Assembly: GCF_900105165.1 (NCBI RefSeq)
Contig: NZ_LT629740.1
Span: 5,642,001-5,706,000, forward strand
Length of the DNA stretch: 64,000 nucleotides
From: Mucilaginibacter mallensis
Lineage (GTDB): Bacteria > Bacteroidota > Bacteroidia > Sphingobacteriales > Sphingobacteriaceae
Direction of reading: 5' to 3'
The first letter of the stretch is position 1. Each line of letters begins with the position of its first letter. Under the pieces are notes generated by a model. The model was not told the origin of the DNA, did no database searches, and was given only the letters and a program-made list of their open reading frames with translations. The position numbers and the translations under genes were made by a program. This document shows positions 52,422-62,900 of this stretch, in pieces.

Positions 52422-53285
52422 TTGGCCCGAAACAGGGTGGTCAACATCTCCATAATATACACGCAGGATCTGAACCGGTTATTATACCTCATTTTGCTAA
52501 CGCTGATGTTGGTTTACAATATTACCGGCGGCCTTTTTCCCGACCCCAAGATCGGCATCCCTATCTCCACCCAGATGATGATCGCTTACGGAAGCGGCTT
52601 CCTGACGGCTTCTTATTTTCCTTTTTATTTTTATAAAGCCTGCGATTTGCCACCTCTTCGCTGGCACGCTTACTTTGGCGTGCCGCTCTTCCTGATCCTG
52701 CCGTACCTGCTCTTTTTTGTGGTGATTTATACGATTAACGGCAATCTGAACCGGGATATTAAGTATGGAATGGTGGTGCCATTTATATATGCCATGGTAT
52801 TGCTTTGGGTGATGCTTCAGGCAATCAGGAAAAAGCACAGGAAAGAAAGGAATCGCCATAAATATCTGGAAGAAATTACAATGTACTGCGCTATCACGCC
52901 ATGGGCATCATTAGCCTTTTTCGGGGCAGTCGAAAGCAGCCAGCTGATTGAAGTGTTATGCACGAATACGGGCATCATCGGAATTACTTTTCTTTTTATC
53001 TGGAAATCAATTAAGTCAGCAAGGAAGGAATATCAACGCCTGATAGAACTGGCCAATAAAAATTCGGAAACGGTAGTCTTCGAGCAGACGTGTCGGTATT
53101 ATCGGCTCACTGGCCGTGAAATCGAAATAGTGTTACTGGTCAGGCAGGGCTTATCCTATAAGGAGATTTCTGAAAAGCTTTTTATAGCGGGGAAAACAGT
53201 CGAGAATCACATCCAGAACATATACGAGAAGTCGCAAGTCAAGAACAAGGTTGCTTTACTTCATAAATTTTTTCACGGCGTATGA
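52422..53285 (+). CDS. LuxR-type membrane regulator, 5' end lost to IS21
   Basis: 287 codons remain open, but the only available start (TTG 52422) is inside the IS21 right end, so the native N-terminus is missing. Six hydrophobic segments (for example LLYLILLTLMLVYNITGGLF and AYFGVPLFLILPYLLFFVVI) are followed by a LuxR-type HTH (about 225-280, LTGREIEIVLLVRQGLSYKE). It looks like a membrane sensor that binds DNA directly. No left part of the gene is visible on the other side of the IS; the left neighbour is a different protein. Confidence 0.75.
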   Translation: MARNRVVNISIIYTQDLNRLLYLILLTLMLVYNITGGLFPDPKIGIPISTQMMIAYGSGFLTASYFPFYFYKACDLPPLRWHAYFGVPLFLILPYLLFFVVIYTINGNLNRDIKYGMVVPFIYAMVLLWVMLQAIRKKHRKERNRHKYLEEITMYCAITPWASLAFFGAVESSQLIEVLCTNTGIIGITFLFIWKSIKSARKEYQRLIELANKNSETVVFEQTCRYYRLTGREIEIVLLVRQGLSYKEISEKLFIAGKTVENHIQNIYEKSQVKNKVALLHKFFHGV

Positions 53286-53904
53286 GCTTTTAACAAAAAA
53301 TCCAGCATTAATTCTTTCGATTGTTAAGCCAAAAAATGTTCGTTTCAGATATTTATCTGAAGTAGGATTCTCTAATGTTGCTGTCAGCGGTACGTTGGTC
53401 CGTTTTATTATAGGCAGGAATCGCTACAATAATTGCAACGTTGCACGGTCCAGTTCCCCTCGGCGATATTTTTTGAGGACAGCGCTTAAGCCGGGTCTGC
53501 TCCGGGGACCTGCGCAAACAAGGTCATGGATGATAAAATACCTTTCTACTTTATCTTTAATCAAATAAACTAAAAACTAATAATTCAGTCACTTAGCTGA
53601 CAGCGGCACTAGTTGAAAACACCTGAATCTTATCATGCAATAAGCTAAAATCAATTATTTAATCATGATGAAAACAGTTAATTCGTTGGCTTACTTTCCG
53701 CCGACAGGGCCTAAGTCCACTAAGTTTAGACAAAATGAGAGAAGCCATTCTAAATAAGATATATGCTAGTAGCGTTTAAGCGGGAAATCAATATTTGTAA
53801 TGTGAAAGAGAACTTTAGCAATCAGGCCGGGATGATCGAACTTGCTAATACAAAATATTTTTTGCAATTGAACTAAGGGTTCGTGGGCATCATTAGTATC
53901 GTGA
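53286..53904. other. 619-bp region without a supported gene
   Basis: A 30-codon open frame at 53665-53757 (MMKTVNSLAYFPP...) is the only candidate and has no clear ribosome site or homologue. A small palindrome TTGCAACGTTGCA occurs near 53436. The rest is of mixed composition and may hold decayed sequence. Confidence 0.4.
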
Positions 53905-55179
53905 TTAGTTACTTTCAAGCCATTCAAGAACTCTTTCTTTGTTTTTTGCCACAGGAAAAAGCGTGCTTGTTAGATAGTAACGTGATAATGATCTTTCATC
54001 TATTTTAATATTTACTAAATAATTGGTGTAAGCTGAATAGGAACTTTGATATAAAAATCGGGTTGCAAAAATGCTTCCATTTACCCGAACCGAGTCTTGA
54101 AAAAGGATCTGATCGTTTGAATATATTTGACCGTTTATAATAGAATTTTTTCCAATGGTAGCCAAGTTCGCGCTTATTGATTCCTGGTAATCTTTTTCTT
54201 CAAAAAAAATAACGGCACCACTAATTTTGGCATTTGGTCCAATCTTCAAAAAAGCATTTTTTTTAACCAGGGGCGACTTTTTTCTTAATATTCCCAAACA
54301 AGATGGATAATTAAGTTGACAGTTTTTGCCGACACTTAAAGAGTCTTGAGCGAAAAACTGAGCTTTACCGCGAAAGCCGTCTCGAATAATAATAGATTTC
54401 GCAAATACCATTACATTATCCATTCGTGTAGTGCTATCTATAGTGATAGTTGTGTCGGAATGTATGATAATATTTCCCTTAAAATATAGCTTTTGAAATA
54501 TTGCAATCTTTTTTCCTAAATTGATGAATTGAGTTTGATTATTAAAAGAATTTACAATTGAATCATTTTTTGTGGTATAATCTTCAGCACCAAGCTGAGA
54601 TTGATATAGCGCGATTAAATGGTGCAATCTACCATCTGCCAATATTGGTAGAGTAGGACTACTTTGATTTTTATTACCTATGACAATTCTTTTATCGCCG
54701 TTGTAAAATTTTCCGTCGACATAGGCTGGTTTGACACCTCCCGCCGGGATGAATATATTTCCGCGGATCATCGAATTTCCGCTAATTCCAAGCGAGCCAT
54801 TATTATCTGAAAAATATAGCGCCGCCCATTTTGTTGAATCAATCAAATTCGCAATGCTGAAAATATTATATAACGTGTCGTGCTGAATAAAAGCTTTTGC
54901 GATACCTATATCATAAAGGCCCCAAAAGATTCTTTGGGTAGAAACAGAGTCATTTTCTAAGTTATAGAGACTAAACGACTTTTGATTCGCATAACTGGTA
55001 TCATCGCTGGCCAAAATTATATTTGTGGCGGATGCTAGATTATTATTCAACTGACTGCGCCTATTTGCTTTTTGATATTGAAGTCTATAGAAATAACCCG
55101 TCACAATTAGCGATGAACAAATAACACCGATAACCAAAGCAAATATGATGACAATATATAAAGCTGAGGATTTAATCAT
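53905..55179 (-). CDS. Membrane-anchored beta-rich protein, pseudopilin/bactofilin-like
   Basis: 424 residues. The N-terminus has one long hydrophobic helix (about 8-32, YIVIIFALVIGVICSSLIVT), like prepilin-type anchors, but no obvious leader-peptidase Gly site. The middle and C-terminal part (about 225-375) is a series of short strands (IIIHSDTTITIDSTTRMDNV, MVFAKSIIIRDGFRGKAQFF) similar to a bactofilin-like beta helix. It stands divergent from the RHS genes, so it may take part in their secretion or anchoring. No named family recognised. Confidence 0.6.
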   Translation of the reverse strand: MIKSSALYIVIIFALVIGVICSSLIVTGYFYRLQYQKANRRSQLNNNLASATNIILASDDTSYANQKSFSLYNLENDSVSTQRIFWGLYDIGIAKAFIQHDTLYNIFSIANLIDSTKWAALYFSDNNGSLGISGNSMIRGNIFIPAGGVKPAYVDGKFYNGDKRIVIGNKNQSSPTLPILADGRLHHLIALYQSQLGAEDYTTKNDSIVNSFNNQTQFINLGKKIAIFQKLYFKGNIIIHSDTTITIDSTTRMDNVMVFAKSIIIRDGFRGKAQFFAQDSLSVGKNCQLNYPSCLGILRKKSPLVKKNAFLKIGPNAKISGAVIFFEEKDYQESISANLATIGKNSIINGQIYSNDQILFQDSVRVNGSIFATRFLYQSSYSAYTNYLVNIKIDERSLSRYYLTSTLFPVAKNKERVLEWLESN

Positions 55180-55721
55180 TGTGTGAATAAAATAAAAAGC
55201 AATTTATTGCAAATTGAATTGACGATTTATTATAACTATGCATGAGACGTACAAAGGTTTCAGATGATAAATATTGAGATTTTTTTTTACATGTCCAACA
55301 AACACATTGAGGGAAACTTATCATAAACATCTAAACTCTCAACCTCGTTCAACTCATTGTGATGTTAATGCCTATCGATTTCGCGCCATCGGTTCTGGGG
55401 GTGAAAGTAGTACCCAGGTTAAAGGGGGCTGAAGTGAGAGATTTATGAATTATTTAACTGAGAATATGTTTATTTATTTTTTATAATAAATTGGAAATGT
55501 GTAAATAAACTTTTAATATTGTTCAGCAACCTCTTATAAATAAACCAATCATTTTTAAACCTATATCACAATTAATGTCATGAAGATTTTCCTAATTTCA
55601 GATTAGCCTGTAATTATATACCGCCGTATATTACTGCGTATTTATTACTATGCTTTACCCGGCATGTGTGGCATGCCTTTGTCCCAAAAAAGGATTTTAC
55701 ACTATTTTACTCAATATTTTT
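55180..55721. other. 542-bp intergenic region before the RHS genes
   Basis: No gene supported. The part from 55450 on is very AT-rich and probably contains the RHS promoter. At 55394-55438 GGGGGTGAAAGTAGTACCC and AAAGGGGGCTGAAGTGAG resemble spaced terminal repeats of another IS21-like element; this may be a solo IS end. Confidence 0.4.
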
Positions 55722-58700
55722 ATGAATTCGCTAAAGAGAATAGCATTGTTTTTTGTTCTAACGGCAGGTAGCGTAAATAATTTGTGCGCTCAGCAATGGC
55801 AGGGGTGGTCAGTGGCTATCCCGAGCCCCAATGCGTCTAGTTTGGGCCTGTATACGGAGCTGCCAGTGTCCTATTTTACGGGTATTCCCAATATCAGTGT
55901 ACCTCTTTACACAGTCAAAGGGAATAAGATCAACATGCCAATTTCGATGAGTTATAACGCTTCGGGTCTCCGGCCGGAAGTTCACCCAGGATGGGTTGGT
56001 AATGGCTGGAGTCTTCAGGCTGGCGGATTAATAACGCGAAAGCCCAACGGTCTGATTGATGAGTATAACAGATCCAGCGAAGGCGCCATGGGTTATTACT
56101 ATACACACGGTAACATATCAGCGGCGAATTGGGCCACAGCTGCGGCTGTCAATACTGCCGTACTTTATTATGGTACCAATCATAGTGAAGGGATAGACGC
56201 GGATGAACAGCCGGATGAATTTGATTTTAACTTCCTCGGTTATTCAGGGAAGTTCTTTTTAGACCAAAATGGCAATTGGCAAGTTCAGTGCGATAAAAAC
56301 CTTAAGGTATCATTCCAGGCAGCAGATTTGGCTTATCCCTATATCTACAATACTGATCTGGGAGGTAGTGGCGAGATGTCTAAGACCTTTATGAGATTTA
56401 CGATCACTGATGAGGCTGGTAATCAATATATTTTTGGCAGCAATGATACCTATAACACAGGAATCGAATTTACCGATGTTATGATCCCTAACGGAGTAAG
56501 AACAAGTTCCCTTACTGCCACTTCCTGGTATCTGACCAAGATTATTTCTGCGGATCAATCTGAAACGATTAATCTTTCTTATGAACGGGGTCCGCTGGAA
56601 AGCACTATCGGATTCAGCTATAGTGCAAACCAGGGCCAGGGAACTAGCCCGGGAAGCTTTGGTACGCCGTCGATGTCTTGTTCCGGCGGTAATCCAGGCT
56701 CCTCAGGTTTTTCTGGCAGCTTAATTTTTCCGGTCTATCTGACAAAGATAACCATGCCGACAGAAGACCTAGAGATTGATTTTAAGAAATCAGCGACTGC
56801 GGAATTGAAATATGCAACTGCTGCTTACACCTCGCCATTTGGTTCATCAGCCAACCCCTATGCCCAGGTATACCAAAGCGCGGGTTATAGCATCAACCCT
56901 CCCCCAAGTGATTTTCCAAGTCCATATTTAGCTGACAATACAATTATGACGTCAACTATTATTCCTTATTTCGGAACCAATACTTTGCCAGCTGAAGATC
57001 CTAATATAGGTTACGCCAGCCGTTGTATCTGGTTGAAATGTGACGGGTTTAATATTGTAAATTCATCTAGTGGAGTTGTGGAGAGATCGGCGAACTTCAG
57101 TTATAATAATGACCCTACCAAAAGACTGCATTTAAATGCTATTAGCATTAATGATAGAAACTCGTTGGCTGTTCAGAATTACAACTTTACATATAACCCT
57201 TTAGCGTTAGCTGGATATTTAGCCAGTAATACGGATTCCTGGGGATTTAATAATGGTAACACTACAACTTTTGCAGTCACCAATACCGCGATACGCGCTC
57301 CAGACCCTACAGGAGTTCAGACCCAGGCGGAAATACTGACCTCGTTAACTTATCCCACAGGTGGTGCCGCCAATTTTTACTATGAGCCCAACACGTACAG
57401 CCAGGCCATTAATCGCAGCAGCGGGGTGGCCCCGGCGGCAGTCACGGGCGTTACTGGCGGATTGCGGATCAACCATATAACAAGCATAGATAACAACGGA
57501 AATAGCCTAACCAAAAAGTATTATTACGTAAATGGTTATACGCCTACAGCACAACTGTCCTCATTACCGTCAAGTGGTATCCTGGACAGCCAACCACTCT
57601 ATAATTTCACGATTAGCGGAACAGATTTAAGCAGCCATTCCTTCACCTACCAATCTTATTCATCTAGTCCAGTATTTCCATTAACAGCAAGTAGCACCGG
57701 AACACATATAGGTTACACCAATGTAGCGGAGGTGCTTTCTGACGGTAGTTACACTATATATAATTTTACCAATGATGACAATGGGTATCAGGATATTGCA
57801 CCATTAAGTAATATTAATAAAAATGGAATAGATTATTTCTATAGTACCTCGTTGGCTTACGAACGAGGTAAGCTGCTGAACAAAACGAGTTATAATCAAG
57901 CAGGGCATCCTGTTTTGTCCGATGCAATCAATTACTCAAATACGGTAACCAATGCCACCAGTCCTGCACCAACTTACACCGCCAATGCGGTCGCCTCGTC
58001 ACAACTTACTATTTGCTCGACTAATAATGTGGGGGCTATATCCCGCACGTCTTATCAATTATATTATTATCCGTTCGTTCCGATTTCAGAAGCAACAACC
58101 AGCTTTGACCTTAACCTTACCGGAGCCAATAATTTCTTGGCTACTACTAAGAACAACACCTATGATCAGTACCAAAACCTGATAGAGCAGGATATTACAA
58201 ACAGCGACGGTAATGTAGAAAAGACCAGGTATTTGTATCCCTATAATTTTGCGACCAGTAGCAACACGAACCCATACAGTATGATGGTGACGCAGAATAT
58301 GAACAATGTGGTTATAGAAAAAATACAGACGGTGACAACCGGAGGAACGGAATATGTCACCGGTGGGGAAGTACATACATACCAATCCTATGGTAGCGGA
58401 AAGTTGTATAACGACGCGGCCTATAACTTTGAGGCTACAGGTACAAATGCATTTAGTGCTAAAACACCATCAACCTATTCCGGGGTACTTACACCCGGGC
58501 AATTAAACCTGGACGGCCATTACATTTTAAAGCAAAGCCTGTTCTATGACAGTTTTGGCAATGTTTCCTCAACTTTGGACAATGCTGGTCGCGTGACGGG
58601 TTATGTATGGGACTATAATGGCAGCAAACCCGTTGCCACGGTGCAAAATGCCAATAACATCTATTCGAATATTTCCGGCTCGAATCCGGCAACGACATCG

Positions 58701-59894
58701 AGTTATACCGCCTTTGTTCCAGGTTCAATAAACGGCTCTGTTTCCAATACGATAATCGTTCAGCGAACTGGGAGCGTAAACGTGTCAGTTGCCTACAGTA
58801 ACAACGGCCTATCTGGTAATAACTCATCGACCATAGGATGCATATTAACCAACGGGCATTATTTTACAGAGGTTAACTTATGTACTTCAACTCCCGGCGG
58901 AACAAGCTCCTGTGGTTCTACGGCCGCTTCTGCTTCCATCGCCAATGTGCCTCCCGGTACATACACACTGTCCTTCACCGTGTATACAATGGCAGGATTC
59001 CAAAACTACTATGGATTTACCGCCAATGTATCCTATCCGACCTACCAATATTATACCTCAAGTGGATTTAACGACATCGCTTATAATTCTTTCGAATATG
59101 CAGTCGCAGGTGATATAGTTGCGCCTTCGGGAAACTGGACTGGTATCACATCTGGCAGTATTATAAGTGGGAGTGCGGCAGCAGGGCATTATTACTATAA
59201 CCTAACCGCATCGGTTAGTGGAGCGCCGCTAGTCTCTGGCGTACTTAATCCTGCGCAGACATACATCGTAAGTTACTGGAGTAAGAACGGTTCTTACACG
59301 GTTTCCGGATCGCAGTCGGTGAGCCAGGGAACGAGTATCCCGTCGCTGGCCAGTCCGGTATGGACCTATTTTCAGCATGTGGTTACCGGTGTGTCTGCTG
59401 TAAGCATCAACGGCAACGGGGCAATCGATGAATTGAGACTATATCCCCAGAGTGCTCAAATGACGAGTTATGTTTATGAACCCCTGGTTGGTTTAAAAGG
59501 CTCGGCAAATGCAAAATCGCAGTTCACTTATTATAGCTATGATAACTTTGAAAGATTGAATGCGATCTCTGATCAAACGGGTAGCATCGTCAAGGCATAT
59601 GCCTATAACTATGCGGCGGTGACTAACCAGCCGGTAATTACAGGAATATCGGAATCTGCAGGAGTGGTGACCATAAACTTTACACCTGTAAGCGGATGCA
59701 CCGGAACACAACTGACATATACGGACATGACTACGAACGTAACCAATCAGGGCAACAACGGGTGCAGTTCACCAGTGCAGATTACACTGCCTCGGAATGG
59801 TCATACCTATAGGTTCACGATCACCTGCTACTCGGCAACCTATCCGGCGCCGACTGGGACTACCTCGGCACCATCCACCCTTGTATTAAACTAA
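55722..59894 (+). CDS. RHS/YD-repeat-like secreted protein, first of pair
   Basis: 1390 residues from ATG 55722 (MNSLKRIALFFVLTAGSVNN), chosen because it begins with a signal peptide; an ATG at 55650 adds an unlikely leader. The N-terminal part (LPVSYFTGIPNISVPLYTVK, WVGNGWSLQAGGLITRKPNG) has the SpvB/RHS-like beta domain common in Bacteroidota. Repeated YD-type phrases follow (GYVWDYNGSKPVATVQNA; YYSYDNFERLNAISDQTGSI). The C-terminus is a fibronectin-like domain (VVTINFTPVSGCTG). There is no toxin tail, so this may be the shell or delivery component acting with the next protein. Confidence 0.82.
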   Translation: MNSLKRIALFFVLTAGSVNNLCAQQWQGWSVAIPSPNASSLGLYTELPVSYFTGIPNISVPLYTVKGNKINMPISMSYNASGLRPEVHPGWVGNGWSLQAGGLITRKPNGLIDEYNRSSEGAMGYYYTHGNISAANWATAAAVNTAVLYYGTNHSEGIDADEQPDEFDFNFLGYSGKFFLDQNGNWQVQCDKNLKVSFQAADLAYPYIYNTDLGGSGEMSKTFMRFTITDEAGNQYIFGSNDTYNTGIEFTDVMIPNGVRTSSLTATSWYLTKIISADQSETINLSYERGPLESTIGFSYSANQGQGTSPGSFGTPSMSCSGGNPGSSGFSGSLIFPVYLTKITMPTEDLEIDFKKSATAELKYATAAYTSPFGSSANPYAQVYQSAGYSINPPPSDFPSPYLADNTIMTSTIIPYFGTNTLPAEDPNIGYASRCIWLKCDGFNIVNSSSGVVERSANFSYNNDPTKRLHLNAISINDRNSLAVQNYNFTYNPLALAGYLASNTDSWGFNNGNTTTFAVTNTAIRAPDPTGVQTQAEILTSLTYPTGGAANFYYEPNTYSQAINRSSGVAPAAVTGVTGGLRINHITSIDNNGNSLTKKYYYVNGYTPTAQLSSLPSSGILDSQPLYNFTISGTDLSSHSFTYQSYSSSPVFPLTASSTGTHIGYTNVAEVLSDGSYTIYNFTNDDNGYQDIAPLSNINKNGIDYFYSTSLAYERGKLLNKTSYNQAGHPVLSDAINYSNTVTNATSPAPTYTANAVASSQLTICSTNNVGAISRTSYQLYYYPFVPISEATTSFDLNLTGANNFLATTKNNTYDQYQNLIEQDITNSDGNVEKTRYLYPYNFATSSNTNPYSMMVTQNMNNVVIEKIQTVTTGGTEYVTGGEVHTYQSYGSGKLYNDAAYNFEATGTNAFSAKTPSTYSGVLTPGQLNLDGHYILKQSLFYDSFGNVSSTLDNAGRVTGYVWDYNGSKPVATVQNANNIYSNISGSNPATTSSYTAFVPGSINGSVSNTIIVQRTGSVNVSVAYSNNGLSGNNSSTIGCILTNGHYFTEVNLCTSTPGGTSSCGSTAASASIANVPPGTYTLSFTVYTMAGFQNYYGFTANVSYPTYQYYTSSGFNDIAYNSFEYAVAGDIVAPSGNWTGITSGSIISGSAAAGHYYYNLTASVSGAPLVSGVLNPAQTYIVSYWSKNGSYTVSGSQSVSQGTSIPSLASPVWTYFQHVVTGVSAVSINGNGAIDELRLYPQSAQMTSYVYEPLVGLKGSANAKSQFTYYSYDNFERLNAISDQTGSIVKAYAYNYAAVTNQPVITGISESAGVVTINFTPVSGCTGTQLTYTDMTTNVTNQGNNGCSSPVQITLPRNGHTYRFTITCYSATYPAPTGTTSAPSTLVLN

Positions 59895-59922
59895 TTGCAG
59901 ATCACAATAAAAAAAGAACCTG

Positions 59923-62900
59923 ATGAAACCTTATAAACAATCTTTATTTGTTATCGCGTTAATCTTATTACTGGGATCCTATACCAGATCTTTTGGTCAG
60001 AACTGTAACTTTACGCATTATACGTTAACACCCAATGGATACGTTTGCAGCAACACTGTAACCATAACCATGTCCGGATCTCAATCCGGTATAACTTATA
60101 CACTTAATGGGAACGGTGCCCAATTTGAGGGAACCCTTACTGGCACAGGCTCTGCACTGACATGGAGCAATGTTCCTGATTATATAGGAGGAGCTTATTC
60201 GGTGACCGCAACTTCGGCTGCCTGCACGACACCAACTACGGTAGCAACCACTACAATCAACTATGAAACAACGGCAGCAGGTGGAACAATAACCACACCT
60301 AACGGAACAGCATTGCCATGCGGAGGTGGATCAATAAATTTAACGGTGCAACCAACGGTAGCCGGAACAGATTATACGTACCAATGGTTTTACAATGGCG
60401 CACCACAAAATAACACAAATGTACAGACATATGTGGTCACCCAACCCGGCAGTTATTTTGCGGTAATACATAACACTTGTTCAGGCGCTCAACTGGCTGC
60501 AGTTACGATTACCGCATCACAAGGGGTTAGTAATCTTGGCACAATCACAGGTCCCGGCAGTGTGAGCGCTGGGACTACGAGTGGTACCTATACTGCATCA
60601 GCTTCAAATTCTACAGGTTATTCCTGGGCGCTAAGCCCAGCAGGTGCGGGTACGATCAGCGGGAACAGTACTACGGGAACGGTGACATGGAATACGTCAT
60701 TTAGCGGAATTGCTACAGTTAGTGTTATTGCGACCGGGTGTAACGGAAGCTCGGCCACGACAAGTTATGCGGTAGCCTATAACCCCAATAACCTGGATTA
60801 TAACTATGTGGAAGAAACTAATGTTCGAACACCAAACATTACTACGATAGCCGGTCTTACGGGTCTTTCCATCGGCCAGGTAGATATTGGTTACACTTAC
60901 TTTGACGGATTGGGAAGGCCGATGCAGAAAGTTATACAGGGCGCTTCAGGTACAGGAAAGGATATAGTTCAGCCTATAGCCTATGATCAGTTGGGAAGAG
61001 AGGTATATAAATACAATCCTTACAGTACGTCTACTGGCACAGCCGGCGGTTACCGCTACAGTGCGTTGAGTGGCAGCAACGGTTATACCAGCGGGGATCA
61101 ATATGCTTTTTACCAGGTTAATTCCACAGATCATGTGAATACTACCTACCCCTATGCACAAACTGTTTATGAAAATTCACCACTAAACCGGATAACAAAC
61201 CAGGGCGCCGATGGCGCGGACTGGCAAATTAGCGGCAATCATACGGTCAGACCCATTTACGCATTTAACAATGCGACTTCTTGGAGCTCAAGTCCCTCTA
61301 CCAGTATGCAGGTAGCGTTGTATACAGCGACAATCAACAGTGATGGCTCACGGACACTGGGCCGCGCGAATAATACCGCTACTTATAATGCCGGCCAGTT
61401 AACCGTAAATGTTACCGAAGATGAAAATTATACGACAGCTATGGGCCGGGCGGGGACAACCGAGGAATATAAAGATATAGTTGGCCATATCGTACTCAAA
61501 CGTGCTTATAACCTGAAATCAGGGTCAGTAGAAGTTTTGTCGACCTATTATGTTTATGACATCAACGGGAATCTCGCTTTCGTATTACCGCCAATGGCAG
61601 GTGGAGATGCGACCATGGCAATCAGCCAGACCACGCTAAACAACTTGTGCTACCAGTACCAGTATGATGAGCGCAACCGGATGACGGCCAAAGCTGTTCC
61701 GGGCAAGGGATGGGAATACATGGTTTACAATAAAGCCGATCAGGTTGTGGCGAGTCAGGACCCTAATCTTTACGCAAAGAATCAATGGCTGATCACCAAG
61801 TATGACGCTTTAGGAAGAGTAATCATGACGGGACTATGGAGCAATAACAATACAGTTATTTCACCGACAGCATTGCGGATAGCTGTCTACGGTGCGCCGC
61901 AATGGGATGTCCGAACTCCATCCAATACGACCACAGGTTATACGATCAGTAGCTATCCCCAGACACTTGACCAGATATTAAGCATTAGTTATTACGATGA
62001 CTATACCGCTCCGGGTATCCCGACGCAACACAAAACTACTCCATCTCTTATGACTAATAGTCTTTTGACGGCTACAAAAACGGCGGTACTGGATAATGCC
62101 AACGCCGGCGCGATGCTCTGGACAGTCAATTATTATGACGACTTGGGCAGGAACATCGAAACCGTCAAACAGCATTACCAGGGAGGCGCTGTATCTACTT
62201 TTAATTATGATGATATTGTTTATGGGCTGGACTTTGCCAACGAGGTTAATACTGTTACCCGTTATTTTTATAATACAGCTGGCGGTGCCACTCCAGTTAA
62301 TACGATAACGACTGCCTATACCTATGACCAAGAGGGAAGGGAACAAACCGCATCGGAACAAATCCAAAACGGCGGCAATACTCCTGATGTGAATGTACAA
62401 CTATCGAAGGGTATATATAACGAGCTTGGATTACTTGTTACCAAACAGCTGCATACGGTAGGCACGGGAAATCCTTTCCAGACGGTGACTTATGGTTACA
62501 ATGAACGCGGCTGGCTTATTAATAACAGCGCGGCTTTATTCTCAGAAAAGCTGCAGTATAATAACAATACCATTAATCCCACCCTAGTTACCAGTTTTGC
62601 TCCGCAATATAATGGTAATGTCGCTACACAGTTGTGGACATCGAATGGTGGTCAGCAACAATATTATGCCTACCTGTACGACAATTTGAATCGACTGACG
62701 AGTGGCATTGGCTCCAATGGTTATAGCGAGCAGGGGATCATTTATGATCAGAACGGCAACATCAGCAACCTGCAGCGCAGTTGGGCAGGCGCAATCATTG
62801 ATCAGTTAAACTATAATTATCTAGTAGGAGGACTTCCCACCAATCAACTGCAATCTGTGCAGGATGTCAATGCTGATGCAAGCGTACATGGTTACAAGTA

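Larger units (their letters stand above)
49876..52442 (+). mobile_element. IS21-family insertion sequence
   Basis: The left end carries GACCACACCATTTCGGCGCA and the right end, read in reverse, GACCACCCTGTTTCGGGCCA, an imperfect terminal inverted repeat. The left side has three spaced copies of TTTCGG.GCAA.CTGACC (about 49884-49955), the multiple transposase-binding repeats typical of IS21; the right end has one. Two genes, istA and istB, lie between. No direct target duplication is visible at the borders (left flank ending AATGA, right flank AACATCTCC), so a deletion or rearrangement followed insertion. Confidence 0.9.

Noticed and set aside
53665..53757. A 30-codon open frame beginning MMKTVNSLAYFPP
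   Set aside because: Too short, no ribosome site and no recognised relative; left as part of the gap description.
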